From the NCBI GenBank assembly GCA_964200075.2, contig CAXNAA020000217.1, positions 1 through 24,174 of the forward strand: DNA of 24,174 nt, written 5' to 3'. Under the pieces are notes generated by a model, which did not search any database, was not told where the DNA came from, and saw nothing but the letters and a program-made list of their open reading frames with translations. This DNA comes from Sphacelaria rigidula. Lineage: Eukaryota > Phaeophyceae > Sphacelariales. A program made the position numbers and the translations under genes. Within the stretch, counting starts at the first letter, position 1; every line of letters begins with the position of its first letter. Shown here in pieces: positions 1-9,700 of this stretch.

Positions 1-1000
1 TCCTGCCTTTTTGCCCTTTGTCTTTGTTTCCTGTCCCCGTTGCGAGACGGTCCCTGGCTCCTAGGGGGGGGGGGGGGGAGGGGGGCACTCATTTGTTGCT
101 CGCCTTAGTCGTTTGACCATTGACTATGCATCCTTTTCGAGGTGGAGGTGGAGGGGGGGTCAAGTCTTGTGCCATGGACGAAGGAGCTTCAAGCGTAAAG
201 AAGTGTAGCCTGTTGTTTCCCTCCAGAAGAGTGCATGGTATCTATCTATACAGGAAAAACTGGCTCCCGGAACATGAAGTTCGGATAAAAGTTTTCAGTA
301 GCGCTTGCGGTATGCCCAACGATCGAACATATTTCGATTTCTTGCGTGACTGCCAGTCAAGGTCTACTCGAGAAGAGAAAAGAGGGTGGTGGGGTGATAT
401 ATATATATATATATGTGAGTAAAAGTGCAAGCTTGAACTTTGTATTTGCGATTGAACACGGTTTCTTCAGGTTCTTCGGTTACCACCACTCATCACAGTT
501 TCTGTTTGATCCCACTTGGAGAATCTAGAGACAAGAGTACCCAACACGAATTTCGGGGGGGGGGGGAAATAAGACAAATTTTGAACGAGATACGGGCTCA
601 TCGGTCGTGGGGGGTCCTATGAGCGTACAGTTCGCGGTTCTCGCTAGTTGATATTTTCGTTCGATCGAAACGATCCGGATTATTATAATGAACCATTTTA
701 TGGTTTGTTCTTTATTCTCCTCGATATTTTTTCGCTACAGCTGAACATATATATATATATATTCATCATATACTGCGATAACAGTCCCTCAATGACAACA
801 CAACATTGATAAGTGTGCACTGAACACGACCCGCTCCTTTTTCCAACGCTTATCGACGCTCGAACTTTCGATTGAAGGGGTAAAATCGTCTGCGAAAAAG
901 TCCCGACTGAGGGAATAAAAAGGTGAAGTATTTACGCCGGTATACAGGCTGGTTCACGTTCATCAACCTGAAAACACTCACGTACAAAAATTCACGTCGT
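1..1000. other. Non-coding stretch with microsatellites
   Basis: I see no supportable gene. The stretch holds a run of 15 G at 64-78, an (AT)n microsatellite at 397-414, a G run near 555-566 and another (AT)n run at 747-762. Short open frames are present, but they have no domain character and run through the microsatellites. The missing 3' exons of the minus-strand PRCC-like gene could in principle lie here or beyond the window edge, but I could not find its conserved C-terminal motif. Confidence 0.6.
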
Positions 1001-1012
1001 TTTTAGGAGTTA

Positions 1013-1494
1013 GGCCAGTTGTTATGGCACACAGATTTTTGGCCCACCGATTGTTCACTTTTATGGCGTTTGGATCACTTTTTGACCCCTTAACAGGGAG
1101 AACCGCCAACACACGTCTCGGACACTTTGCATCACCCCACAAAGAGGAGCCTAGCCCACTTGTCAGATTCGCCCGGCTCCAAGGTTTCGACAGCGCCCGC
1201 TGAACAAAAGTCCGTGTGCAACAAAATCTACGGCGATTATTACAGATTATCGGGCAAACTGGCGGGGATCGGCAAGCACGGATTTTCGCACACGAATTAT
1301 TGTTCAGCGGCCGATCTCGAAACCTCGGAGCCAAGCGAATCTGAAAAGCAGACTACGCTCCTCTCTGTAGGGTGATGAAAAGTGTCCGAGACGTGTGTTG
1401 GCGGTTCTCGCTGTTTGGGGGTCGAAAAGGGGGTCAAACATCCCAAAACTGAACAACCTGTGGGCCAAAAATCTGTTTGCCATAACATCCGGCC
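1013..1494. repeat. Foldback element with 207-bp inverted arms
   Basis: The left arm (1013-1219) and the reverse complement of the right arm (1288-1494) align end to end at equal length, with roughly four in five bases the same by eye. The spacer is about 68 bp (1220-1287). The outer ends read GGCCAGTTGTTATGGC and GCCATAACATCCGGCC; the inner ends read CGCTGAACAA and TTGTTCAGCG. The mirrored short open frames on the two strands here (1127-1375 plus, 1297-1488 minus) are the two arms translated, not genes. It is most likely a non-autonomous foldback or MITE-type element. I see no clear target-site duplication. Confidence 0.75.
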
Positions 1495-1499
1495 TTAGA

Positions 1500-1727
1500 C
1501 CCTGAAATTGTGCACAATCGTGCTATGAGTAATGACGCATTTCACGAAGGTCGAGGCTTTTCACTGTTTTACTCTGTTGCCGTTTTTCGGGGGTCTCAGG
1601 GTTTTCCGGGGGAATTTGGATCCCATCGCACCCCCGAAAAGCTGTTTAAAAAGTCAGGGAGTAAAACAAAATCCTCCGTCGAAAGTTGCGTAATGATCCA
1701 CAGCACATTCGTGCAAACTTTTAGGAT
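1500..1727. repeat. Second, more diverged foldback
   Basis: The sequence at about 1500-1600 resembles the reverse complement of about 1627-1727. Matching blocks include GTTTTACTC against GAGTAAAAC, TTTTCGGGGGT against ACCCCCGAAAA, and CCTGAAATTGTGCAC against GTGCAAACTTTTAGG. Identity is lower than in the adjoining foldback. It starts a few bases after that element ends, so the two may be parts of one larger composite element. Confidence 0.5.
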
Positions 1728-2086
1728 TTAACTCCCAAAAGCAGCGTGAAGTTGTGCGCGTTTGTGCAATGACGTGAGCTTGAAACGTGCAAACTCCCAA
1801 CTACTCGGTTGTAGTATGATAACGTCTTATTTGGGTGAATTCCACGTCCAGGCGAGAAAAAGTGTGCGAGGTTTCCGAGTTTCTTGACCAAACTTGGTAC
1901 ACACGTTCCTTGGATTGCCCCGGGGCATGTCATTTTATTTCTATTCATCTAAGGCATTCTGTACCGCCTTCCGGGGGTCTTCACACTGGGACTATCGAAA
2001 GTCGGTAGAGGACGGAGAAACTTCGAAATATTGTCGAGAATACATTTTTTTTACTTGGAGCATCAACACCTACGGAATTGCCAAGT
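1728..2086. other. Unassigned intergenic DNA
   Basis: Nothing recognisable. The segment 1735-1800 partly echoes the preceding foldback (GTGAAGTTGTGCGCGTTTGTGCAATGAC at 1747-1774 recalls 1505-1535), so it may be more degraded copy of the same repeat. Confidence 0.4.
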
Positions 2087-2192
2087 TTAACCCTTCGACC
2101 GCGAGGGTAGGTCACCTGCTGAATCGGCATCAGTATTCACTTGAAAGAAGTATGCATGATCCAGATGGACTGCCCGCACCGCGGTCTAAGGG
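2087..2192 (+). repeat. TTAA-bounded MITE-like element, copy 1
   Basis: The ~106-bp unit begins TTAACCCTTCGACCGCG and ends CCGCGGTCTAAGGG, so its two ends are themselves inverted repeats around a core that includes CTGAATCGGCATCA and GATCCAGATGGACTGCCCGC. It forms the left arm of a near-perfect palindrome with copy 2, separated by the four bases CTAA (2193-2196). TTAA followed by CCCTT is the boundary style of piggyBac-superfamily elements, which is established knowledge; assignment of this unit to that superfamily is inference. No transposase is seen. Confidence 0.8.
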
Positions 2193-2196
2193 CTAA

Positions 2197-2302
2197 CCCT
2201 TAGACCGCGGTGCGGGCAGTCCATCTGGATCACCCATGCTTTTTTAAAGTGAAAAGTGATGCCGATTCAGAAGGTGACCTACCCTCGCAGTCAAAGGGTT
2301 AA
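2197..2302 (-). repeat. TTAA-bounded MITE-like element, copy 2 (inverted)
   Basis: This is the reverse-complement partner of copy 1. It starts CCCTTAGACCGCGG and ends AAAGGGTTAA. The two arms have identical length (106 bp) and differ by only a few substitutions and small indels in the A-rich centre, so transcribed RNA would form a long hairpin. Confidence 0.8.
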
Positions 2303-2630
2303 GGTCGATCTGAGCTTTTCTACGACATATGTAAGGAGAACCGTCACGAGGCTCCCTGAGTCATTCGTGCGTTTTGACAGTGGAAACTAGACGACGCCAG
2401 AACCCCACATCACCGAAACACCACGGTTTCGGGTATAATTTGACTTCGTGGAAACCGCTTTCATTTTTTCTTTGCCGTTAGATTCTCGAGCTGATGGTGA
2501 TTGCTACGATTTGAAGCATGTGGAGATGGGTGAAAATTGGACTTAGAAATCGTGTGTTCGATTTCAGAACAATTTGAAGGGCGCTGATTGGTCGAGGTAC
2601 CTTTTTGTCCTCAGCGCCACCACTATGATC
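2303..2630. other. Spacer between MITE clusters
   Basis: This is about 330 bp with no coding potential or repeat I recognise. It separates the palindromic copies from the tandem copies of the same element. Confidence 0.5.
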
Positions 2631-2740
2631 TTAACCCCTTGACCGACCGCGAGGGCAAGTCACCCGCTGAATCGGCATCGATTTCACTTGAAAGTATGCG
2701 TGATCCAGATGGACCACCCGCATCTCGGTCTAAAGGTTAA
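2631..2740 (+). repeat. TTAA-bounded MITE-like element, copy 3
   Basis: It starts TTAACCCCTTGACCG and ends CGGTCTAAAGGTTAA. The core matches copy 1 (GCTGAATCGGCATC, CACTTGAAAGTATG, GATCCAGATGGAC). The closing TTAA at 2737-2740 is shared with copy 4, so copies 3 and 4 abut head to tail through one TTAA. Confidence 0.8.
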
Positions 2741-2848
2741 CGCTTTGACCGCGACGGTATAGGTTACCTGATGAATTGGCATCAATTTCACTTGAAAAAA
2801 GTATGTGTGATCCAGATGGACTACCCGCATCGCGGTTTAAGGGTTGAA
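2737..2848 (+). repeat. TTAA-bounded MITE-like element, copy 4
   Basis: It starts TTAACGCTTTGACCGCG and ends CGCGGTTTAAGGGTTGAA, in direct orientation to copy 3. The terminal TTAA has decayed to TTGAA at the right end. Substitutions relative to the other copies suggest an older insertion. Confidence 0.8.
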
Positions 2849-3950
2849 CACAAATTCGGCTATGTCACGCTCTTCAGCTGTCCATTGCGGTCAGTATGAT
2901 ATCATGTGTGGGACCATTGGGTAGGTATTGCGAACGGCATTCGCTGGTGAAACAACTTTGCGTGAAAAGCGCGTACTAGCCTGTACACCATGGGCTTCAT
3001 GCACAAGCCACATTTTGCCACGATATATCAAATCTCTCTACCAGAACATTGATTTGGATCATGGTTTTGTCACAACTCTTATATCTACCCTTTCTTGTGA
3101 TTGCCGGGGAGCATGTCTCTGCATTTCGGCATGACTCTTCGACTGGGCAACGATGATCTCTTTGAGTTCATACAATAGCTGCGGCCATCACTGTCTAGCT
3201 TTTGCTGTATATGCGAATTGTCACTGCAAAACGATCCACGGTATAATGATACTGAGAGCGTGCCTGTACCCGTTCGTGTGCTTTCGGTATTACAACCACC
3301 GCGCAAACCTCGTCATCAGGCAACGCAAATCCACCAACCAGGAGAGGATGCAGATCAGTCGTGCGGGTTTCCACAAATTGTGAAGCCGCAAACTCTACAA
3401 AAGTAATCGAAGGCAGCTTTTCTCAGCCAATGAGGACACCCAAAATACCCTCGACGTGCGCGCCCCCCTGCCCCACACCGAACTTAGCACAACCGCTTGG
3501 ACTACGTACCGACAGCATCGTCATGAGTCCTCATGCCCAATACAGCCGGGTCTTTTCTTCAGGGCTGGGCAACAGCTTCTTTTTGGCAACCTCAGCCGCG
3601 GGATTGCCGTATGCATTACGGCTACTAATCGATCGGATACCCCGGTCACCAGTGGCTGAGCGTGCGACTTCCAAATAGTCGCATCATTTTTCGCCAAATG
3701 TGTACGCAGCTCGGCTGTCAGCTGGTCAGCGTCACTGACAGCCAGTATATAGTCTGCCTACCACCAGCAACATGTGCACAGTATATAATTCAAAGTGTAG
3801 ATCAAGGCCATGCCTCTGCTTGCGGGTCTGTATGAAATCCGAAGGAAAAGGACTTGATGTCCAAAGGTTGTGGGGAAACGGAGATCGAAACGCCTCACTC
3901 CATCTCAGACCCAGCCATACATTCACACCAACAAAGCCTACTAAAAGCAC
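2849..3950. other. Presumed intron or 3' flank of the PRCC-like gene
   Basis: The minus-strand reading frame continues 72 codons past the proposed donor at 3950 and stops at 3732, but this tail has lost the Gln/Tyr/Ser-rich character of the exon and looks like read-through into intron. Below that I find no exon with the conserved C-terminal PRCC signature. A small hairpin (GGCTGTCA at 3713-3720 against TGACAGCC at 3736-3743) overlaps the end of the read-through. Confidence 0.45.
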
Positions 3951-5135
3951 CTGGTATGCACTATAGCCCGACTGATAATGTTGGTGTGCTCCATGCGCTC
4001 CTTCCACACCCCATTGTTGACTGTATACTACTTGTTGCGACCGTGATCCTGCTCCTGCTCCCACTCCCGCTGGCGCTGTCGCAATCCCTGGTGCGCCCAG
4101 TGACGGGCCGCCGCTGGTAGGCTGACCTTGCTCGGCGACTGCCGTCCTGGTTTCGGCCGACGGCGGTACAACTGGCCGAAGAAACGTCGGAGCGGGTGCG
4201 AGTGACTTTGGTTTCGAGCGAGACGGAAGCGTGAAGAGAGACGCCGGTGTGCTGCTACTATGGTCAGTGGTGGTCTCCTCGTCGCCCTCTGGTTCGGAAT
4301 CAGACCCGCGATCGTCTGTCTTGGCCAGGGCGGCGAGCTTGGGCACCTCCTCGTCGGGCGAAACGACCTCCCTGCCTGGTCGGGCACTTTTACTGCTCCT
4401 CCCGCGAGGACCACCATCGTCATCGCCCAGAGAAGCTTCTGTTGTTGTTTTCGCAGGCCCGGGCGCTTCCTCGACGCGACGGCCAATGTTTTTACTGCTT
4501 GCTGCTGCTCCGCCGCTCCCCTTGTCAGTCTCGACGTCTCTGGACTGCCCACTTGTTGCCACCTTCTTGGCCGCTACGGAGTCCCGTCGTTTCTGTTGAG
4601 ATTTTCGGAGTATATCGTCCGCGCTTGTGGCGGTGGATGGTTGAGGCAGCAACGAAAGGAGGTCGTTGGAACCACCTGCAGCCCTTCTCTTGGCTGCGCT
4701 CATTTCTCTTGCCGCCGCAGCAGCAGTAGCTTCGTTATCCAAGTCGGAGTCGCTATCATCCGCTACGGTGTCGCCGCGGGCCAAGGCGGCCTGGATCTCG
4801 GGCGACAAGACCAGCGCGCTGACCACTTTCATCTTGTGTTTTTTCTTCCTCTTACTACCCTTGTGCTGGTTGCCTCTAACTGCGATACTTCCGCCAGGGC
4901 CACTCTTTTTGCTCTTTTGCCTACCCTTTCCTTTGTGTTGCCGCGATAGCTCTAAGGGTCCAGTCATGCTGATGTCGGTTTTGCTCACCACTGCCGCTTG
5001 TGCCGGAACTCGTGTCGGTTGAATGTGTCCTGTCTTCGACAACGGCGTAGGTTCGAGTGCTGGCACTTCCTTCGGCCCTATGCCTTCATCCACACTTTCT
5101 TCATCTGAGGAACCATATCCACCTACCAGGTTCAT
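3951..5135 (-). CDS. PRCC-like nuclear protein, first coding exon (395 codons, 3' incomplete)
   Basis: The ATG at 5135 opens a protein beginning MNLVGGYGSSDEESVDE, which matches the short N-terminal signature of PRCC-family proteins (hydrophobic LV, then Y-x-SSDE acidic). PRCC proteins are nuclear and are linked in animals to pre-mRNA splicing factors and to MAD2B. Further support: a Lys/Arg-rich tract at residues 68-103 that would serve as a nuclear localisation signal, a DSDSD acidic cluster near 127-132, an LLSLLPQP motif at 159-166 resembling the family's SxLLPxPK segment, and a Gln/His/Tyr-rich stretch at about 370-395. I place the exon end at CAG|GTGCTT (3950), in phase 0, because the residues beyond it lose family character; an unspliced 467-codon reading is the alternative. 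The conserved C-terminal domain that would prove the assignment is not visible, so the name rests on the N-terminal half. It is transcribed divergently from the RWP-RK gene. Confidence 0.6.
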
Positions 5136-6186
5136 TATCGGTCAAGACAGGGCTTTTGGTGCTCATTTGACGTCGCCCACCCCAAGCAGCATCGCAGAGG
5201 TCAACGATTATGTTCATTTTTTTTCAACTCGAAAAGCTTCTGTTCGCTCAGACCCGTACGTAGCGTGACGGCGATGAGAAATCCGAAGAAGGGAAAACTC
5301 AGCGTGGAATAAATCTTATTTTTTTTCATGAGAAGTGCTCTCTTGAAAAGAATCCAGTGCCCTGCGGAAGCTATCTCCTTCTTATAAAGTAATACCTAAA
5401 GTTGCCAGTCGTCAGCGCCGAGGTGATCAAAATATTATGACTGTGGCTCCCGCGTGGCACCAAAAACATTTCGGGAAAACTCGGTGGGCTGTGTGTGATT
5501 TTTTCATGTTTTCCGTAATATTTACTTTTCCCCGTGGCTCTGAGCGCTGTATGAAGTAGTAGTCTTTGCAGTAATTGTTCATGCGTATGCAAGCTGTTAT
5601 TTTTTTGCACGTGAATCGCGTAGATAAATGCGCGATCTGGCACAAAAAGCACACCGGAACGGTGTGGCTGTGCCGCTTCAGCAACGCCTGTTGTTACTCT
5701 AACACTATACTGGCTGTTGTATGTTCGCTGACTGTTGTGTTGATCATGAGTAACAACGAAAGCGCAAACATTATAACGCAGAATGACTCTTTAAATTTGC
5801 CGTGTCGTCCTCTCATTTTTCATCATCGAGAAAGAGCCGAAATCTAATTCAGTTTGGGCCACATTGACCTGATGCAGGTGGACAGGTGGTTGTTGCAGGT
5901 GCGCGTAAGTTGTGTATGTCATTCGAAAATAGAGAAGGGTCCAAAATAAACCCCTCCAAATGCGACCTTCACAATTCGTTGTTGTGTAATGACCCAAACC
6001 CACCCCCCCCAACCACTATAGATTTTTTTTACTTGATACATTCAGCTTCACCTGCCTTTCTTCCACTTAATTGATACTCAGATATAGGTATCCCCGGCAC
6101 TGACCGGTCACCGGTGCTGTAGCAGTGGCCTTCGCGCCGTCTTGCTGTTTGCATGGTCAGGGCAAGCAGAACGATACACTGACGGT
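5136..6186. promoter_or_regulatory. Shared divergent intergenic region
   Basis: About 1.05 kb separates the ATG of the minus-strand PRCC-like gene from the ATG of the plus-strand RWP-RK gene, so both promoters and 5' UTRs should lie here. A CRE-like TGACGTCG occurs at 5168-5175, close to the PRCC-like start, and an A/T-rich block lies around 5310-5330. I see no clear TATA box at a sensible distance from either start. The short open frames here are weak and unlike the flanking genes. Function is inferred from position only. Confidence 0.5.
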
Positions 6187-6263
6187 ATGGACAGCAGCAG
6201 CAACAACAAAGGGCAGGCAGGATCATCGTCAACACCACCAAGTTCATCGTCTTCGCAGCAACA

Positions 6264-6306
<43 letters not shown>

Positions 6307-6734
6307 CAACAACAACAACGGCAGCACCTTGCGGGTACACATCCGCAACGGCAAAGCTCGGGATCGGAAATTGCACGAATCCAGCAGCCGCAGCACGTTT
6401 CACTACATCCTTACTTGGCACCCCAAATGGCACCAGCGCACGGCGGCACGTTCGCATCTAGGGTCGCAACAGTGGAGAACATTCGAGGAGGCGGCGGCAG
6501 CAGACGGATGTCGGTGGGCGGAGGTGGCGGTGGCGGTAGTGGCGGCGGTGGCGGCGGTGGCGGTAGTGTCGGTCCAATATCGGGAGCAACACCTTCATTG
6601 TTTATTTCGGGCTCACAAGGTTCAGTTGATACGGGGGGCAGCGGGGTCTACAACAAAAGGGAGTCGGAAGATGTGCCGGACCCGTCAGACGGTGGCCTTG
6701 GCCGAGGCGTAAAAAAACCAAGAGTGGAAGGGAG
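6187..6734 (+). CDS. RWP-RK gene exon 1: polyGln/polyGly N-terminus
   Basis: I chose the ATG at 6187 (MDSSSNNKGQ) because upstream extension of this frame has no other ATG. The exon encodes 21 consecutive Gln (6256-6318, CAG codons then CAA codons), Gly-rich tracts (about 6519-6567), and ends with GRGVKKPRVEG, a basic motif commonly found just before RWP-RK domains. The donor is GGGAG|GTGTGT at 6735, phase 2. Downstream the frame stays open for ten more codons before a stop at 6763-6765, so without splicing it would be a short 192-residue protein lacking the domain. Confidence 0.75.
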
Positions 6735-9700
6735 GTGTGTGCATAAGAGATCAGTAGCAAAGTAGTCCATTGTCTTGGTGTCCGGCCCGTGCTACACGAA
6801 TGCTGTAATTGCTTCGTCTTGTGGTAATTTTTACAGTCGTCCACTATGTGTGTGTCTGAGGGATAATGTGCGCATAGTTGTTTTTTCGACGGGCCCGAAA
6901 AAGATGGAGAAACAGAAAAGATGGGCACGCAGAGGCAATTGTTATATACAAGACACATGCTAAAATTCCGCACCCACTTTGTCGATGACTTGAAGTGATG
7001 ACCGTTTTGCAAACCACGAACAACCTGAATCGATCGCTATTTGATTTAACGGACTGATACCGGTGCTGCACGCGCGCGCGGCGGGGATTGTTGCGTGCTC
7101 CGATAAACAACAATATACACAGGGGCAGCAGCGCGGCGCAGCGAGCAGCGGCTAGCGAAGCATGCAAGGGCATCACGTTGGAGGCTTTGCAGGGACAGTA
7201 TTACAGGCCGCTTTCAGACGGTAAAAAGAAGTTTTTCGACACTTGGTTGTCATTAATCAGCTAGTTTGTATTTTGCAACTTCCTCACGCAACCACGGTTC
7301 GTTTTGTCAGCACGGTGAAGGGGGGGGTGATGGGGAAAGATTTGGAGCGTTGCGTACGTTGTGCACGGTCCGCCGCCGGTTGACATCATTATGTCGTGTG
7401 CACCATGACATGGATGTTACGTATTTTGGCTAGTGCTATCTGAGCTTCCTTTTCAGCAGTGCAGTATTGAGTTGCACAAAACGGTGCACACGTTCTTGTT
7501 CTCTTGGACGGGCCGGCTCCAGAGGTGGAAGAAGGTTTACCCTTCATACATATAGAGCCATTTTCTCGTGTTTTTCGTGTCTTCGTGTTTCCCGGACGCA
7601 GGCCCACGGCACGACACCACCTTGAAGCTTTTTTTGCACCGCGTTTGTTGTGCACCATCTCTCGCTTGCGAGCACCCCCGACTGCAATAGCGTCTGGTAG
7701 GGTGTACTTACCGTACTGTAATGTGCTGTCGGTGTGGCATTACAACCAGTATGGAACGGTATCGAAGACGCCCGTGACCACGCAGAGTATTTGTCGTGTA
7801 TACATCGCCTGTGCGTATTTTTTGTATACCGTAGTATAACGCCCGTTTTTAGTTTCTGAGGTTTGCTGCACTGTCCGTGTACATGATCGTAAGCAGATCA
7901 TGACCTCCTTCGGTGCTGACCGACTGGTCTTGACGTCTTGTTTGTATGGTTCAGAAAATGCATCACCGTTCCATCATCCCATCCGTCACATTTTGCCCTT
8001 CGCAATCGGATGTTGCGCCCGCCTGCATTTTTTGTGGATAATTGATGCATCGCTGGCTGGCTGGGACTGGGGCTTTGCTATGCGATCTAAAACTTGCCGT
8101 GGAATTAATGGGCGGGCGGGGGGTGGGTTTTGCAGTGGCGAAAGATTTGCGCGTTTCCGTGGCGAGGCTACTCAAGAAGTGCCGCGAGTTCGGCATTTTG
8201 CGCTGGCCATATCGACATGTGAGTCAAGCGTCCGATGCATCGATCATGAAACGTCGGCTTTATGCATCATCATCAAGCGCTTTCTTGTACTTTGTCGTCG
8301 GCACCATCATAAACGTAACTTACGAGCCTAGATGTGTGTGGTGCGCTCTCTCTTCCCCAGAACAGCACAGTTGACACACGAACTGCCTCCCCTACAGACC
8401 AAAGTAAAACGCGCACATGTGTCATCTTGCCACTGGCGGATTCATTTTCGACAACATGTCAAAATTCGAATATATGGGGGTTTTCACATACATCAGCAAT
8501 CAACGAACACACAAGACGCGGGTGCGCTTTGCTCATCGTTCTCTTCTTGAGGGCTGCTTGCAACATGCGTTTGTGTTTCAACCCGGAGAACAGAAGCAAA
8601 CCAGATTTTCGGACGATGTTGCCGCGTTTTGTTTTTTTCTTACATATCGTAATTTTGTCATCTTGCTTTGGGACCTCTTGGGAGTTTGGGACGGTTACTC
8701 GTATTTTGAGAGGAATACAAAACGTGAGCTCAGTCATGGGGCGGGAAGGTTTCCTAAGTGTTGTTTCTGGAAAAGGATGCTCGTTTGTCTCGTCTTTCGG
8801 GCGGAGACTCGAGATTTTGACTCTTTCCCGGGAGTTGGCGTACATTGGTTACTGTTTTGTATCATCTCTCTTCAGCAAAACAATGTAGTGGGTCCGCATG
8901 TCTACGCCTTCAATGCCTTGGCTCGAACTTTTCGCATGGCACCAGCTTCCTGCCAGTGTCGGCGTAGTTGGTTTGTGTGTGTGTAGCTCCCACATTTATT
9001 CACATTTATTCTACAACTGTCGGGCATGGACATACATTTTTGGTCATCTACAAAACCGGTAACGTACATGCGTTTGTGGTCTTTCGGCACCACCCGGCTC
9101 AGGCCGGTGGGTGGGTGCATGTGCACTCGGTGTACAGACAGTAGACTTGATACATGAGATTTTTCTTGATTTGTTGGTGCGCTTTTACTTTTGCTTTTGC
9201 TTTTGCCCTTCCCCAGTTCGTTCGTATTGTCGCGTGATGGGCGTTGCGGGTTGGTAGACCTATCCGACAAACAGCCTCAGTGTTATTTTTGCCTCGAGGT
9301 GACGAGTATCGTAGAAAGCATGCGTTCATGGTGGCATGAGGGGGGAACGCACATGGAAATCGATGAGATGTATGAAATGCACACGGCGTACATGGAAAAG
9401 GGGCCAGCGGGGACGGGGGCGTTTTTGAAAAATGTCATCCTGACACCTAATGAATACCCCCGACGTTATTCTCCCAGATAACAGGTGATGATATCATGTG
9501 CACTGTGTGGTACGTCCCGGTTGTTGTCGTGCCGACCTCCATCTATATTCACATTGGACCGCGTCAAACATCCCGACATTCATTCCACATTCGGGGCACC
9601 TTGGGTGAACATCATCACCAATCTCAGTCATAGAACACAAAACCCCTAGATTTTTACCGCGATATTTCATTACTCCAAATCAGTGGAAGTTAGTATACTA

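Noticed and set aside
1127-1488. Opposing short frames with similar protein sequences
   Set aside because: They are the two arms of the foldback element translated on opposite strands.
3531-3624. Minus-strand candidate exon reading NAYGNPAAEVAKKKLLPSPE and ending at a stop, a possible last exon of the PRCC-like gene
   Set aside because: Its phase does not match the phase-0 end of the first exon, and it lacks the Tyr-Gly-Phe type ending and the conserved helix expected of PRCC C-termini.
4231-5022. Long plus-strand frames opposite the PRCC-like exon
   Set aside because: They are antisense shadows of a GC-rich minus-strand coding exon; the minus frame has the family-like start and coherent composition.
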